From positions 186,001-250,000 of the forward strand of contig OZ037867.1 in NCBI GenBank assembly GCA_964035575.1: 64,000 bases of DNA, in the 5' to 3' direction. The DNA comes from Rhynchopus sp. YZ270_cl-10 (taxonomy: Eukaryota; Euglenozoa; Diplonemea; Diplonemida; Diplonemidae). Positions 50,898 to 60,276 of this stretch are shown piece after piece. A program made the translations under genes and the position numbers. A model generated the notes under the pieces. The model saw nothing but the letters and a program-made list of their open reading frames with translations. It was not told the origin of the DNA and did no database searches. Position 1 is the first letter of the stretch; each line of letters opens with the position of its first letter.

Positions 50898-51512
50898 TCA
50901 CCCCCTCAACAACTGCCCAAAGGTCTTCCGGAAGGTGAGGAAGTCCACAGGACAGTTTTCGACGTTATCCTGCACACCTCCTAGCGCCCCTTTGTCGTTA
51001 GGAAGTGAGAAGTTGAGTTCAAAGTCTTCTAGTAGGTTTGATATGACCGAGAGATCTACTGTCCCAGTCATATCTGAATTGCCACCGAAAGCCACGAATG
51101 TGTGTAATAAGTCAGAGTCGGCAAAGGTAGACGCCCTTTGTTCAAGCTTGCGCCTTTCGAGGAACTGCACCACCTGGTCAAGACCCAGAACACCGTCCCG
51201 CTCTTTGTCTACGCTCTGGAACAATGCTTGGGTTTCCTCTTGCGTGGCGGTTTCGTTGATCAGCTCCAAAACGTGAGTGAGCTCTGCGGTGGTTGCAATC
51301 CCTGTCCGTTCGCCCACAGCAGCGGCAAAGGCTTCGTTGAGTTTGGACCGTTCGTCGGGGCTGAGGTCAATAGATTCTCTGGGCTTCATAGTCTCGTCGA
51401 AGAAGCTGCTCCGCCGGCGTGTCCCGGTTTTGCTATCAACACCAGTCTTAAAGCTTGTGTGCCTTCCAAAGCTAGCACCCCTCGAGAAGCTCCCTTCAGA
51501 AGGGAGGGACAT
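50898..51512 (-). CDS. EF-hand-like calcium-sensor family protein
   Basis: 204 residues from ATG 51512; an upstream in-frame ATG (51593) is ruled out because a CCCCCACTACAG acceptor lies 13 nt before the chosen start. The first 50 residues are Ser/Arg-rich. Residues ~55-195 are helical with calmodulin-superfamily spacing: LSPDERSKLNEAFAAAVGER, then ETQALFQSVDKERDGVLGLD and VVQFLERRKLEQ, which is an EF-hand whose loop keeps D1, D5 and G6 but has Gln in place of the acidic twelfth residue, and a degenerate second pair near FAGGNSDMTGTVDLS-like sequence. Calcium binding may be weak or lost. I cannot place it in a named subfamily; a flagellar or cytoskeletal EF-hand protein is a reasonable guess. 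Confidence 0.65.
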   Translation of the reverse strand: MSLPSEGSFSRGASFGRHTSFKTGVDSKTGTRRRSSFFDETMKPRESIDLSPDERSKLNEAFAAAVGERTGIATTAELTHVLELINETATQEETQALFQSVDKERDGVLGLDQVVQFLERRKLEQRASTFADSDLLHTFVAFGGNSDMTGTVDLSVISNLLEDFELNFSLPNDKGALGGVQDNVENCPVDFLTFRKTFGQLLRG

Positions 51513-51605
51513 TGGCAGTGTTGTTCTGTAGTGGGGGATAGAGTGGAAAAAGTGTGGAGTGGAGTGTGGGGGGAGAAAAAGGTGTGCCTTCAAATTAAAA
51601 AGAAA

Positions 51606-51645
51606 AGTTTATAAGATGATCCTAAGCCTCTCGTGCTTAGTCACA
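51606..51645 (+). repeat. REP-B copy, near consensus
   Basis: AGTTTATAAGATGATCCTAA then GCCTCTCGTGCTTAGTCACA. CTAAGC and GCTTAG form a 6-bp stem with the CTCTCGT loop. Confidence 0.7.
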
Positions 51646-51793
51646 TTATCATAGTCGTTATCGCACAGCATCAGCTGCGCTGGCTTCTACAAGTTTGTTG
51701 TCAGAGATGATGTCATTTCCCCAGCCAGAGTTCGTAATAAAAAGCCCTTCGTGAAACAGTGGAGAAAAAGGTGATTTTCATGTGATAGAAAAT

Positions 51794-51838
51794 GTTTAGA
51801 AGATGAACCCGAAGCCTCTCTGTGCCTAGTCAACCTTT
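51794..51838 (+). repeat. REP-B copy
   Basis: GTTTAGAAGATGAACCC then GAAGCCTCTCTGTGCCTAGT and CAACCTTT; slightly longer arms than consensus. Confidence 0.6.
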
Positions 51839-52136
51839 GATCATTGTTGCGCCAATGGACCGGAAGCCCCATGAGGAGGAAAGGAAATTGGGGTTGGAGG
51901 GAGGGGAGGGAGAGGGGGAGAGGGGGTGCCTTTATGTGCTGTAATCGATTATGCTTTTTAACGTTTTATGTTTTTTTTTTTGAAACAGAGGGTTCGTATG
52001 TTGCTGGTTGCAGTGGACAAAAAAAATAGGGCACGTTTTTCGTGACCTCCTCTCCATCCAGCCAGAGGCTGTGCTGAGCAGGATGGGCGGATCTGTCGCT
52101 GCTGTTAGCTGGGGAAGCTGGAAAAAAAAAAAAAGG

Positions 52137-52195
52137 TTTTTTGAAAACTTAGTCGTAGTGTAGCCACCCTAGAGTGTGATCCACTAATAGTTTTT
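52137..52195. repeat. Second copy of the 10304-10369 element
   Basis: Begins TTTTTTGAAAACTTAGTCGT and ends CCACTAATAGTTTTTT; the ends AAAACTTAGT and ACTAATAGTTTT are imperfect inverted copies. Confidence 0.5.
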
Positions 52196-52286
52196 TGTTA
52201 CAGTAGTGTCAATAACATCATAGGGGCAAAGACCCTTCTTAGCATTTTCAGAAATCCAAAAATCCAGTTGAGTCTAAAAGTGAAGT

Positions 52287-52351
52287 GATTAATGCAGGCA
52301 CCTCCGACTGACCCACGGACGATGAGACCAGCCCCGGATGGATGAAAGCAC
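52287..52351 (+). repeat. Second copy of the 5736-5813 repeat
   Basis: ATTAATGCAGGCACCTCCGA, CTGACCCACGGACGATGAGA, GATGAAAGCACAA, with small indels relative to the first copy. Confidence 0.6.
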
Positions 52352-52419
52352 AAATTCTAAAATGATTGCCCACCAATGTTTATAACGCGACTGAATTGAA
52401 AACTTGGGAAAGAAAAAAA

Positions 52420-52459
52420 GTATATAAGATGGCCCTAAGCTTTCGTGCTTAGTCACCTT
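52420..52459 (+). repeat. REP-B copy
   Basis: GTATATAAGATGGCCCTAAG then CTTTCGTGCTTAGTCACCTT. Confidence 0.6.
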
Positions 52460-52569
52460 GATAACAATCGTTTATTGAAGAAAAAACACATTAAAAATGT
52501 GTGTCAGCGCCGTCAAAAAGCTGCTGAATTCGTTTTTTTTTTTTTTGTTTTTCCCTTTCAAATTTTTAG

Positions 52570-53314
52570 CAGGCCTTTTGCTAACCATCATGCCATCATG
52601 CCACGTTTTTGGGCGTTTTTTATTTTTTTTTTTCCATCATGCCACCATCATGCCACGGGGGGTGGTGGGGCAAGGCTTTCGCTATCCATCACCTGGGGAT
52701 TTCCCCCCAGATGGCATGATGGCATGATGGCATGATGGCATGATGGCATGATGGCATGATGGCATGATGGCATGATGGCATGATGGCATGATGGCATGAT
52801 GGCATGATGGCATGATGGCACCTTAAAATTTTTCTGCTCGCTGCGCTCGCGGAGGTATACCTCAAAAAAATTTCCGCTCGCTTCGCTCGCGCTGTACGCC
52901 ATTTTCTTCCTGCCTACGGTGCCATTTTACAATGTCTAGGGGGATTCCCTTGCATTTTACAGCCAAAAATGAAACTTGACCCAAGCTGCAAAAGTTTGAC
53001 CATTTTTAGTTCAAAGTGACCCAACCGTTGCAACAGCCCCTGCTTCTGGAAGACGTATTGATTTTGTACGGTTAGTGTACGTAAGGCGCAAGACCAGCGC
53101 CGTTAATAAAGGATTAGATTCCGTTTTTTTGTTCTCTCGCAAAGCTGACCCTTCGCCTCTCCACCCTGTGGCTGGCAGGGAGGCGCGCGCGAAGCGCGCG
53201 ACGACCGCTTTCACCAGGTGGGAAAGCTCGGAATGTACTTTTTTTCCAGGAAATTATTTTTTTTTGACCATCATGCCATTCAGGGGGAAAATCCCAAAGT
53301 TAGCAAAAGGCCTG
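52570..53314. repeat. Inverted-repeat block enclosing a satellite and GCTCGC hairpins
   Basis: The ends CAGGCCTTTTGCTAAC (52570-52585) and GTTAGCAAAAGGCCTG (53299-53314) are perfect inverted copies. A second nested pair (GGGGATTTCCCCCCAGATGG near 52694 and CCATTCAGGGGGAAAATCCC near 53276) is imperfect. Inside are the 8-bp satellite, two GCTCGCTGCGCTCGC-type palindromes (52841-52895) and a GCGCGCGCGAAGCGCGCG hairpin near 53180. No coding sequence. Confidence 0.6.
52711..52820. repeat. 8-bp satellite, unit ATGGCATG, about 14 copies
   Basis: 110 bases of uninterrupted ATGGCATG repeats. Single inverted words (CATGCCAT) flank it at 52587-52640 and 53268-53277, so the satellite probably grew from a word in the arms of the surrounding block. 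Confidence 0.9.
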
Positions 53315-53320
53315 AATTTT

Positions 53321-53961
53321 TACACCATGGACTCGTAATGACATTACGTGACGAGGGACGAGGGAAATTACGTGGGAAATTACGCGCGCAATGACGTCGT
53401 CACGACGCGGGCACCCCCTCGTAATGACGACGTCATGACGTGGGGTTTCCCTCGTCACGACGACGGCATTACGACGTCATGACGAGGGGTGCTCCCGTGG
53501 TCATTGTCTGGCTATTGCCTCCCAGGGAAAGGGACTCTCGAATTTTTTTTTTTTGGCCCTATATAGGGCTAATTTCGACGATTTGAGGCCATTAAAAGCA
53601 AATTTTGGCACTTTTAAGCATCTGTGGGGGTCTAATGACCGTATTTTGGCTGAAATTTGACTTGACAATTTTTTTCACCATTTGGTCAATCTGAGGTTTT
53701 CTTTGGATTTTTTGGGCCACTTTATGACCTACCACGCCCGATTTTTGAAAAAAAAAATTTTTTTTTATTGGTCAAAAATCGCCTTGTCGTGGGTGCCCAC
53801 GTCATGACGACGTCGTGACGTGGTAATTACGAGGGGGTGCCCTCGTAATTACCTCGTCATGACGAGGGCACCCCCTCGTAATTACGAGGGGGTGCCCTCG
53901 TCAAGGCACTCGTAATTACCTCGTCATGACGCGCGTAATGTCATTACGAGTCCATGGTGTA
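53321..53961. mobile_element. Non-autonomous DNA element with 28-bp perfect terminal inverted repeats (MITE-like)
   Basis: 53321-53348 and 53934-53961 are exact inverted copies over 28 bases (core CACCATGGACTCGTAATG). If the outermost TA is the target-site duplication, as in the Tc1/mariner superfamily, the element proper is 53323-53959. Sub-terminal regions of about 180 bp on each side are made of direct and inverted words such as GACGTCATGACG, CTCGTAATTACGAG and GGGGGTGCCCTCGT. The centre (53520-53790) is A/T-rich and unrelated. There is no open frame for a transposase. It lies six bases from the inverted-repeat block to its left. The superfamily is uncertain. Confidence 0.75.
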
Positions 53962-54392
53962 GCCAGTAAACAGTTCATTTACCAAGCAAAGGGGTTTTAT
54001 TTGGTCGAAGGGGATGTCGCTATCCATTACAGGAGAAATTGGGGAAGTCAGAGTGGGGGGAAATCTACTGGCTTTGTCACAAGCGTTTATTATTTTTGTT
54101 TTTTTTATTTTTTGTTGTGACGTTTCGTTTTGTTGCTTGCCTTTGGTTTCATACTCAAAAAATGACACCAACAAAGAGCAAAATATGTCAACACATGCAG
54201 AAAAAACAGGATGCTCAAGACAGCACACACACCCCCTTCAAGTCTTGCAGAGAACGAAGACACAGAGAGGAAACGCTGGCGATCACCGCATAATTTTTCT
54301 TTTACATATTTTCCCCCTTCCACCCCGCCCCCCAAGCACCAACACTTGACACACTGACCAATGGTGCTTCAATCCCTCTCTCTCTCTCCGCC

Positions 54393-55496
54393 CTATTGCC
54401 TCATCTTCTGCAGGAGGAAGGCATCCATGAGGGTCATCGCTGCCATGGCTTCGACAATGGGAACAGCTCTGTTCACGACGCATGGGTCGTGTCGTCCTTT
54501 TGCTGCCAGGACTGTGTCTTCTCCGTCCATATCCACTGTGTTCTGTGCTTGAGAGATGGTGGCCGGAGGCTTGAAGGCGACGGTGAAGAAGATGTCCTCT
54601 CCGTTGGAGATCCCGCCCTGAATACCCCCGCTGTTGTTTGTGACGGTCCCGAGGGTGGCTCCGGAGGGGCCCTTTTTGAACATATCATTGTGGTCAGAAC
54701 CGCGCATTTTTGCACCGTCAAATCCTGAGCCAATTTCAAAGCCTTTTGTTGCAGGAATCGAGAGCATCGCATGCGCAAGCATCGCCTCCAGCTTATCAAA
54801 GCAAGGCTCCCCCAAACCAACACGACATCCACGGATCACACATGAAACGCAACCCCCTATGCTATCCCCCGCGTCACGTACCTCGCTGATCACCTTTGTG
54901 AATTCCGCGGCCGCAGTTTCATCAGGACAACGGGTAATGTCGAGGTCCACTTCTTTACGTGAAATGGTCCCCCTCCTTGCTTCGGGCATCGCATACTGCA
55001 TGTGCCCCACACGGCTCACCCAGGCTACAATCTCAAGCTCAGGAATATGCTCCTTGAAGTACGCCTCAGCGACCCCTCCGGCAATCACCCTGCCAATGGT
55101 TTCGCGAGCCGAGGCTCTCCCTCCACCACTGCTCGCTGCAATGCCGTACTTCTCACGGTACGTGAAGTCTGCGTGCGAAGGGCGTGGTACAAAGGCCTTC
55201 TTTTCAGCCTGGTTTGCATAGTCCTGTGGACGTTGGTCTTTGTTCCGTACAGACGCGCCGATCGGAGTGCCCAGCGTCACACCAAATTCAGTACCAGAAA
55301 GAATCGCTACCTGGTCCGCCTCATTGCGTGGTGTCGACAAAGCGCTTTGCCCAGGCCTTCTTCTGGTGAGCTGTGGCTGCAGAATCGCTTCGGTCAGAGG
55401 AATGCCTCCGGGACAGCCGTCAATGATAACGCCAACGGAGTTGCAGTGCGACTCTCCAAAGGTGGTTACACGGAAAGCACGGCCAAAGGTACTCAT
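54393..55496 (-). CDS. aroC: Chorismate synthase
   Basis: 367 residues, one exon, full length for the bacterial-size enzyme. It converts 5-enolpyruvylshikimate-3-phosphate to chorismate, the last step of the shikimate pathway, using reduced FMN. Signatures in order are [97 protein letters not shown] and GSDHND, and [16 protein letters not shown]; all the expected FMN and substrate motifs are intact. No flavin reductase or other arom domain is fused. A CTCACAG acceptor lies 29 nt before the ATG. There is no neighbour from the same pathway. Heterotrophic protists often lack this pathway, so the gene implies aromatic synthesis here. Confidence 0.95.
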   Translation of the reverse strand: MSTFGRAFRVTTFGESHCNSVGVIIDGCPGGIPLTEAILQPQLTRRRPGQSALSTPRNEADQVAILSGTEFGVTLGTPIGASVRNKDQRPQDYANQAEKKAFVPRPSHADFTYREKYGIAASSGGGRASARETIGRVIAGGVAEAYFKEHIPELEIVAWVSRVGHMQYAMPEARRGTISRKEVDLDITRCPDETAAAEFTKVISEVRDAGDSIGGCVSCVIRGCRVGLGEPCFDKLEAMLAHAMLSIPATKGFEIGSGFDGAKMRGSDHNDMFKKGPSGATLGTVTNNSGGIQGGISNGEDIFFTVAFKPPATISQAQNTVDMDGEDTVLAAKGRHDPCVVNRAVPIVEAMAAMTLMDAFLLQKMRQ

Positions 55497-56695
55497 GGTG
55501 TGTTGTGTAAAAAAGGGGAGGTGTTCTGTGAGATGGGGGATGGGAGGTGAGGAGGTGTGAAGTGTATGTAAAACAAAATTTTGAAAATTTTGAAAAAGTG
55601 CAAAACACCTTACCGTGGTGTTTGAAATGCAAAATACCCCTCTTTACAGTGTATCTTGGTATAATTGACCCGGTGTACTGGGTGTACCCCAACTATGTGT
55701 TTCTACATCCATTTCGTGGTTTACAGAAAGTGAGGAGAACAGGGGGTTGACGGAAAGAGGGGTGGAGGAGGAGAAAGTGTTTTTTGTCATTATGTTTTGT
55801 GGAAAAAGGGTACGGTAGGGGTCGGGGGGTGGAGGGGTTGAGGGTCGCCACCCTTCCCCTCTTCCCCTTCCTCTGCCCTCTGCCCTGTTTTCCCTCTAAT
55901 ACTATTCGCAAAACCACCACGCTGAGAAAATTTTTCAAAGATTCAGTCACCTTTTTTAGAGATCGTAACGGGAACACCGCTGGGTTTGACATTAAAGAGG
56001 GAACAGGGAGAGGGTGGGTCGTTCATTTTTGTATTTATTCAATGAGATTCATGTATTTCTTTGAATTGACTCCCACAAAACAAACTCCCTAACATAGATT
56101 AACTGTCGGGATTTCCCCTTTACCCTCCTCCCCCCCCTTCCTCCACAGACCCTTTGCAAGAAATCGACGTTTGCTAAAAAAAAAAAGAAAATCTGAAAAA
56201 AAATGAATGACTCATCTCATGCTATCGTTTTCAGAAGGCACAACAGCACCTTCATCCCCCCCCTTGTTGTGAGGAGTACTGGCCACGGAACCCCACCTGG
56301 ACTGGACGGTATGGGTGCAACTGTGTATTTTTTTTTACAGTATGACACACAGTACACACCCAATTCCAACCGATACCATGCGATTTGCACTACACCTCTT
56401 CCCTTTAGATAGAAGACGGAAGAGAGGCTCGGGTGACTGGGGTGGCTGGCCTGCATCTCAACCCACTAGAGGGGGGTTTTCTACCCACATAACACCTCTC
56501 GTTTTTTGTAATTGTAATTGTAGCTACCAAAAGAGGGTCGTTGTGCACTCAAATGTTGCCTTTTTGAAAAGAAAAAAATTTGAGATAAACACGGGGGAAA
56601 AGAGAGAGAGAAGAAAAAACTGTCCGTTGTTGCAAAATATTTCCACAAAGAATACCCCCCTACCCCTCACCTTGAAAAGAAAATGGATCAAAAAA
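55497..56695. other. 1.2-kb spacer with one REP-A, no gene seen
   Basis: Apart from REP-A (55621-55725), it contains C/T- and A-rich tracts and short low-complexity frames. Confidence 0.6.
55621..55725 (+). repeat. REP-A, diverged full-length copy
   Basis: TTTGAAATGCAAAATACCCC, CAGTGTATCTTGGTATAATT, GACCCGGTGTACTGGGTGTA, TCTACATCCATTTCGTGGTT. Confidence 0.7.
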
Positions 56696-59299
56696 TCAGA
56701 GCTGTCTCTTGCGTCCCCAGATGGTGGTCTCAGAGTCGTTGCTCAGGGACATGGCACCCTTTTGGCTGATCTTAATCTCAACAGATGGGTTCGCCTCGAG
56801 CTCAGCACGGTTGGTGCTGTGGTGCACCTTGAGCAGGGCCTGTAGGGTGGTGTGAAATGGAGAATTGATTTTAGTTTAGAAGGAAGGGAATAGGGGAGTT
56901 TAAACAAAGGTGTGCATACCAGTCCGGTCTTCGGGTCGTACTTGATACCACCGGTTCTCTGGAGAATGACATCACGTGGTCCGGATGCGGTGTGCACAGC
57001 GCTCTTGCCCTCCTGTTGGGGTGTTTATTATGAACCAAAAAGGAAGAACAGAAGAACAGTTTATAAGATGAACCTAAGTCTCTCGTGTTTTTAGTCACCT
57101 TTGGTTACAAATCTAAAGACTTGAAATACAAAGCCCTCTTGTGAACCGTGTACCTTGGTATATGACCGGCTGTGCCGGGGTGGACACCCAATCATGCAGT
57201 CCTACATCCATTTCGTGGTTTACATCTGAATAATCTGCCTCAGTGTGCAAAACACATCTTTCAAAAAAAAAAAACCCTTGCATACCTCACCCACCGAGTA
57301 GATGGCCTCATCAAAGATGCCGTCCACGCTGAGTGTCAGCACGCCAGAGACCTCGGGGTACTTCTTGTCGCCGAACTCCTGCAGGTACCACCGCTGTGCG
57401 ACCTCAGACTTCATCGCAAGACGCCAGCCTGACGCGTCGAAGTCGGGCTTGACCTCCTTGGCGGCAGGGGCCTTGTCTTTTGCGCCCTTGTCTGCCTTGG
57501 CCGGCTTCTTCTCTTTCGCGTCCTTTTTTGCGTCGCCAGCCTTTGCTGCCTTTGCGTCCTTGGCACCCTTGGCAGGTGTCTCCTCAGGCTTTGCCGTCTT
57601 GGGGAAGAGCACATCGAGCCCCTCAGCCCAAGGGCCGGTCTTAATGACAGTGCCGTCAGTGAGGTTGGTGAAGTCGTCCTTGAGCTCGCAGGTGGTGACA
57701 CCAGGGGCGATCTTGTTGAAGATGTGTGTCGAGGTGACCGGCAGGTACGGGGCCACGAAGTGCGCAATCGCGTACACAAGCTCAAGGCAGATACGCACAA
57801 TGAGGGTCCTCGTGGGGATCTGGTCCTCAGCCTGTGATTTGGTGGGTGGGTTTTTTTTGGGTCTTTGAGAAGAATTTTGTGTTGGTTGAAAAAACAAAAA
57901 AGTACATTACCTTCATCTTGAACGGCTCTGTGTCAGTAATAAACGCATTCGCCGCCTGGTATGCGGACTGAATCTCGATAAGCGCTGCCTTGATGTCGAT
58001 TGCCTGCATCAGCTTGTCGACTGTGTCACGCAGCTCCGAGATCTTGAAGACGGGCTTTGTGTCGTACGGGGCGGGGAGAGCAACCGCCGGACGCGCCGGC
58101 ACCTTACCTCCCCCGTACAGCTCTGCAAGCTTCACGGCACGCTGCGCGAGGTTGCCGATCTGGTCGGCAAGCACATTGTGGTCTGCGAGAAGTGCCTCCT
58201 CAGAGCACTTCATGTCAGCCCCATAGTGTGCAGCGTTGCAGCAGTAGAAGCGCACTGTGTCTGCAGGGAATTTGTCAAGCAGGTCGTGCGGGTTGATCAC
58301 ATTGCCCACAGACTTAGACATCTTGCTTCCGTCTGCCGCCTGCACAAAGCCGTGCCCACTCACCTTCTTCGGCAACTCCAACCCAGCAGACCACAGCATA
58401 GCAGGCCAATAGATGCAATGAAACCTTGTAATGTCCTTTCCTACGATGTGGCAATCTGCAGGCCACAACTTTGTCCGTGCAGGGTCCGCTCCTGGGAGCA
58501 GGGTTTGTGTTGCACTGACATAGTTTGTCAACGCATCGAACCAAACGTACATGACGTGCCCCTCTTCGAACCCTTCGGGAAGCTTGACGCCCCAATCGAA
58601 GGTGGTGCGGGAGACGCAGAGGTCGGGCACTTCGCCTTCGAGCATCGACATAACTTCGGTGCGGCGGTCTGCTGGGCTGATTGCTTCGGGGTTAGCGGTG
58701 TAGTGCTGGATGAGACGTTCGCGGTAGGCAGAGAGACGGAAGAAGTAGCAGCTCTCGGACACCTTCTTGAGCTCGACCCCGTATGCATCTTTGTAGTCTG
58801 CCTTCTTCGCGTCGGTTTCGGTCAGAAACTTTTCTTCTCTCGGGTCGTACCATCCGTCGTACCTCCCGAGGTAGATGTCCGGCTCTCCCGCAGCGTTCTT
58901 GTTGGCAGCGCAACGCTTCCAGAGTTCCCTCGCAGTGTCTTCGTGGTAGGGGTCGGTGGTGCGGATGTAGTCGTCGTTGGAAATGCTCATCCTGGTGTTG
59001 AGACGCTGGAACTCCTCGACGTAGTGGTCGCAGAGCTCCTTAGGGGTCATATTCTTTTCTTCGGCGCTCTTAGCGATCTTCTGGCCGTGCTCGTCAGTTC
59101 CAGTGAGGAAGAAGACCTCGCGTCCATAGGCACGGTTGTACCGCGCCACGACATCGGCCATGAGGGCCTCATACGCGTGGCCAATGTGCGGGACACCGTT
59201 GGTATAGTTGATGGCGGTGGTCACATAGTACTTCTCTCCTCCTGTGCGAACGTTGTTTGATGCATAAAGTGTGCCCACTTCGGGTACGGGTTGCGCCAT
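56696..59299 (-). CDS. MARS: Methionyl-tRNA synthetase with an unusual C-terminal extension, 4 exons
   Basis: Exons 59299-57911, 57831-57286, 57012-56920 and 56839-56696 give 723 residues; all three introns (79, 273, 80 bp) are phase 0. A class I synthetase that charges tRNA-Met. HIGH is at 38-41 (GVPHIGHAYEA), the GTDEHGQKI and YDGWYDPREEKF signatures follow, and KMSKS is at ~326-330 (DGSKMSKSVGN). An anticodon-binding helical domain runs to about 530. After that comes an Ala/Lys-rich linker (~535-585), then about 135 residues (FDASGWRLAMKSEVAQRWYL, ...GIKYDPKTG..., ending RKRQL) that do not look like the EMAPII, GST or WHEP appendages of other MetRS. I chose ATG 59299 (MAQPVPEV) because an acceptor AG lies 32 nt upstream; the frame continues 41 codons further into pyrimidine-rich leader. 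Intron 2 holds REP-A and REP-B. Confidence 0.9.
57059..57102 (+). repeat. REP-B inside intron 2 of the MetRS gene
   Basis: AGTTTATAAGATGAACCTAA then GTCTCTCGTG...TTAGTCACCT; 17 bases before REP-A in the same intron. Confidence 0.65.
57120..57229 (+). repeat. REP-A inside intron 2 of the MetRS gene, full-length
   Basis: CTTGAAATACAAAGCCCTCT, GTGTACCTTGGTATATGACC, GGTGGACACCCAATCATGCA, TCGTGGTTTACATCTGA. With REP-B it makes up more than half of the 273-bp intron. Confidence 0.85.
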
Positions 59300-60276
59300 T
59301 TTTGGTGGGAGCAGGGGGGAGGGGTTTTGTGCTAAGGAATGATGGTGGGAAGGGGGGAGGGGGGAGAGAGAGATGCGAATGGGTGAAGACTGCGCGATGT
59401 GCCAGTGTGTGAGGGTGTACAAAAGACAAGACTTCCTCGGCTTGCGCGCTTCGTTTCATCAGCGCAGAGGACGTCGGGAAGGAAGGTTCGGGAGTAGGGA
59501 AAGAGAACCCAAGAGAGTTCTGAATATATATTTTTTGTGAAGGATCCAGCTTAGAACGATTTCATAACAACAGCCAAGTCCGCTGAAGAAGAACCAAGTT
59601 AATCATCCCAAAAACGGGTAACGGAGGGGGGGGGTCAGGTAAACTTCTTCTCGCTCCCCTCTGTTGACTTTGCTGTGAAACATAAAACCTCCAGCTGCGC
59701 GCAGAAGGGAACGCTTCAAATACTACGTCCCTCCTAATGCAAAGGAAATAACGGAAAGGACGGCCGCTTTAGGTGAAACAACTCTACCACCGCCTTCGGC
59801 CTGTCGTTCCAGGTTTCAAGCATCTTTCGGAGCACAACCTCGGTCAGGGTGAAGGTTTGGGAAAAGGGGGGGGGGCGGGGGAAGAGGGTGGTCTTCGTGT
59901 CTGTCTCTAATTAAGAACCCCCCACCCAACCCCATAAAGTTAACTCTAATTGTAAGGGCTTATTTCTCTGAGATGCTTCCAGGGAGGGGGAAAGAGAAAG
60001 TTGGACAAAAGTTTGTAAACGCATCACCTTGCATCAGGTGGATTGCACTAAAAATGGTTGAAAAAAAAGATGCCATTACTGAGCCATCTTGGAAGATCTG
60101 AAAAAAGAAGAAAAAAATGCCCCAAAAAAAAAAGTTGATAGTGCAAACGCCTCTGGAACGCAGACACTGACAAAAAAGAAAAGCCTTTTTGGAACGGAAT
60201 ATTCGACGTTCTTCCCCCTCCTACCCCCTATTTCTCTCTCTCTCTCCACTATTCCCATTTCCTCCCCTCAAAAACT
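59300..60276. other. 1-kb spacer, nothing recognised
   Basis: Between MetRS and the CotH gene. It holds the MetRS leader, G- and C-rich runs and a GCAAACGCCTCTGGAACGCA word (60141) of the type also seen near 13800 and 15066. No gene. Confidence 0.55.

Larger units (their letters stand above)
51513..54392. other. 2.9-kb spacer with a repeat island, no gene seen
   Basis: Two REP-B copies (51606-51645, 51794-51838) with a partial REP-A between them (about 51733-51762), a MITE-like pair member (52137-52195), the 52287-52351 repeat, another REP-B (52420-52459), then the island: inverted-repeat block 52570-53314 containing the 8-bp satellite, and the TIR element 53321-53961. Nothing coding is seen in 53962-54392. 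Confidence 0.6.

Noticed and set aside
52711-52820. CRISPR-like appearance of a regular repeat
   Set aside because: Unit of 8 bp without spacers, in a eukaryotic context; it is a simple satellite.
52648-52902. Open frame across the ATGGCATG satellite
   Set aside because: An 8-bp repeat with no stop in this frame gives an artificial 8-residue repeat peptide.
59300-59422. Upstream extension of MetRS (41 residues)
   Set aside because: Ser/Pro/His-rich translation of pyrimidine-rich leader with an acceptor AG inside; not conserved MetRS sequence.
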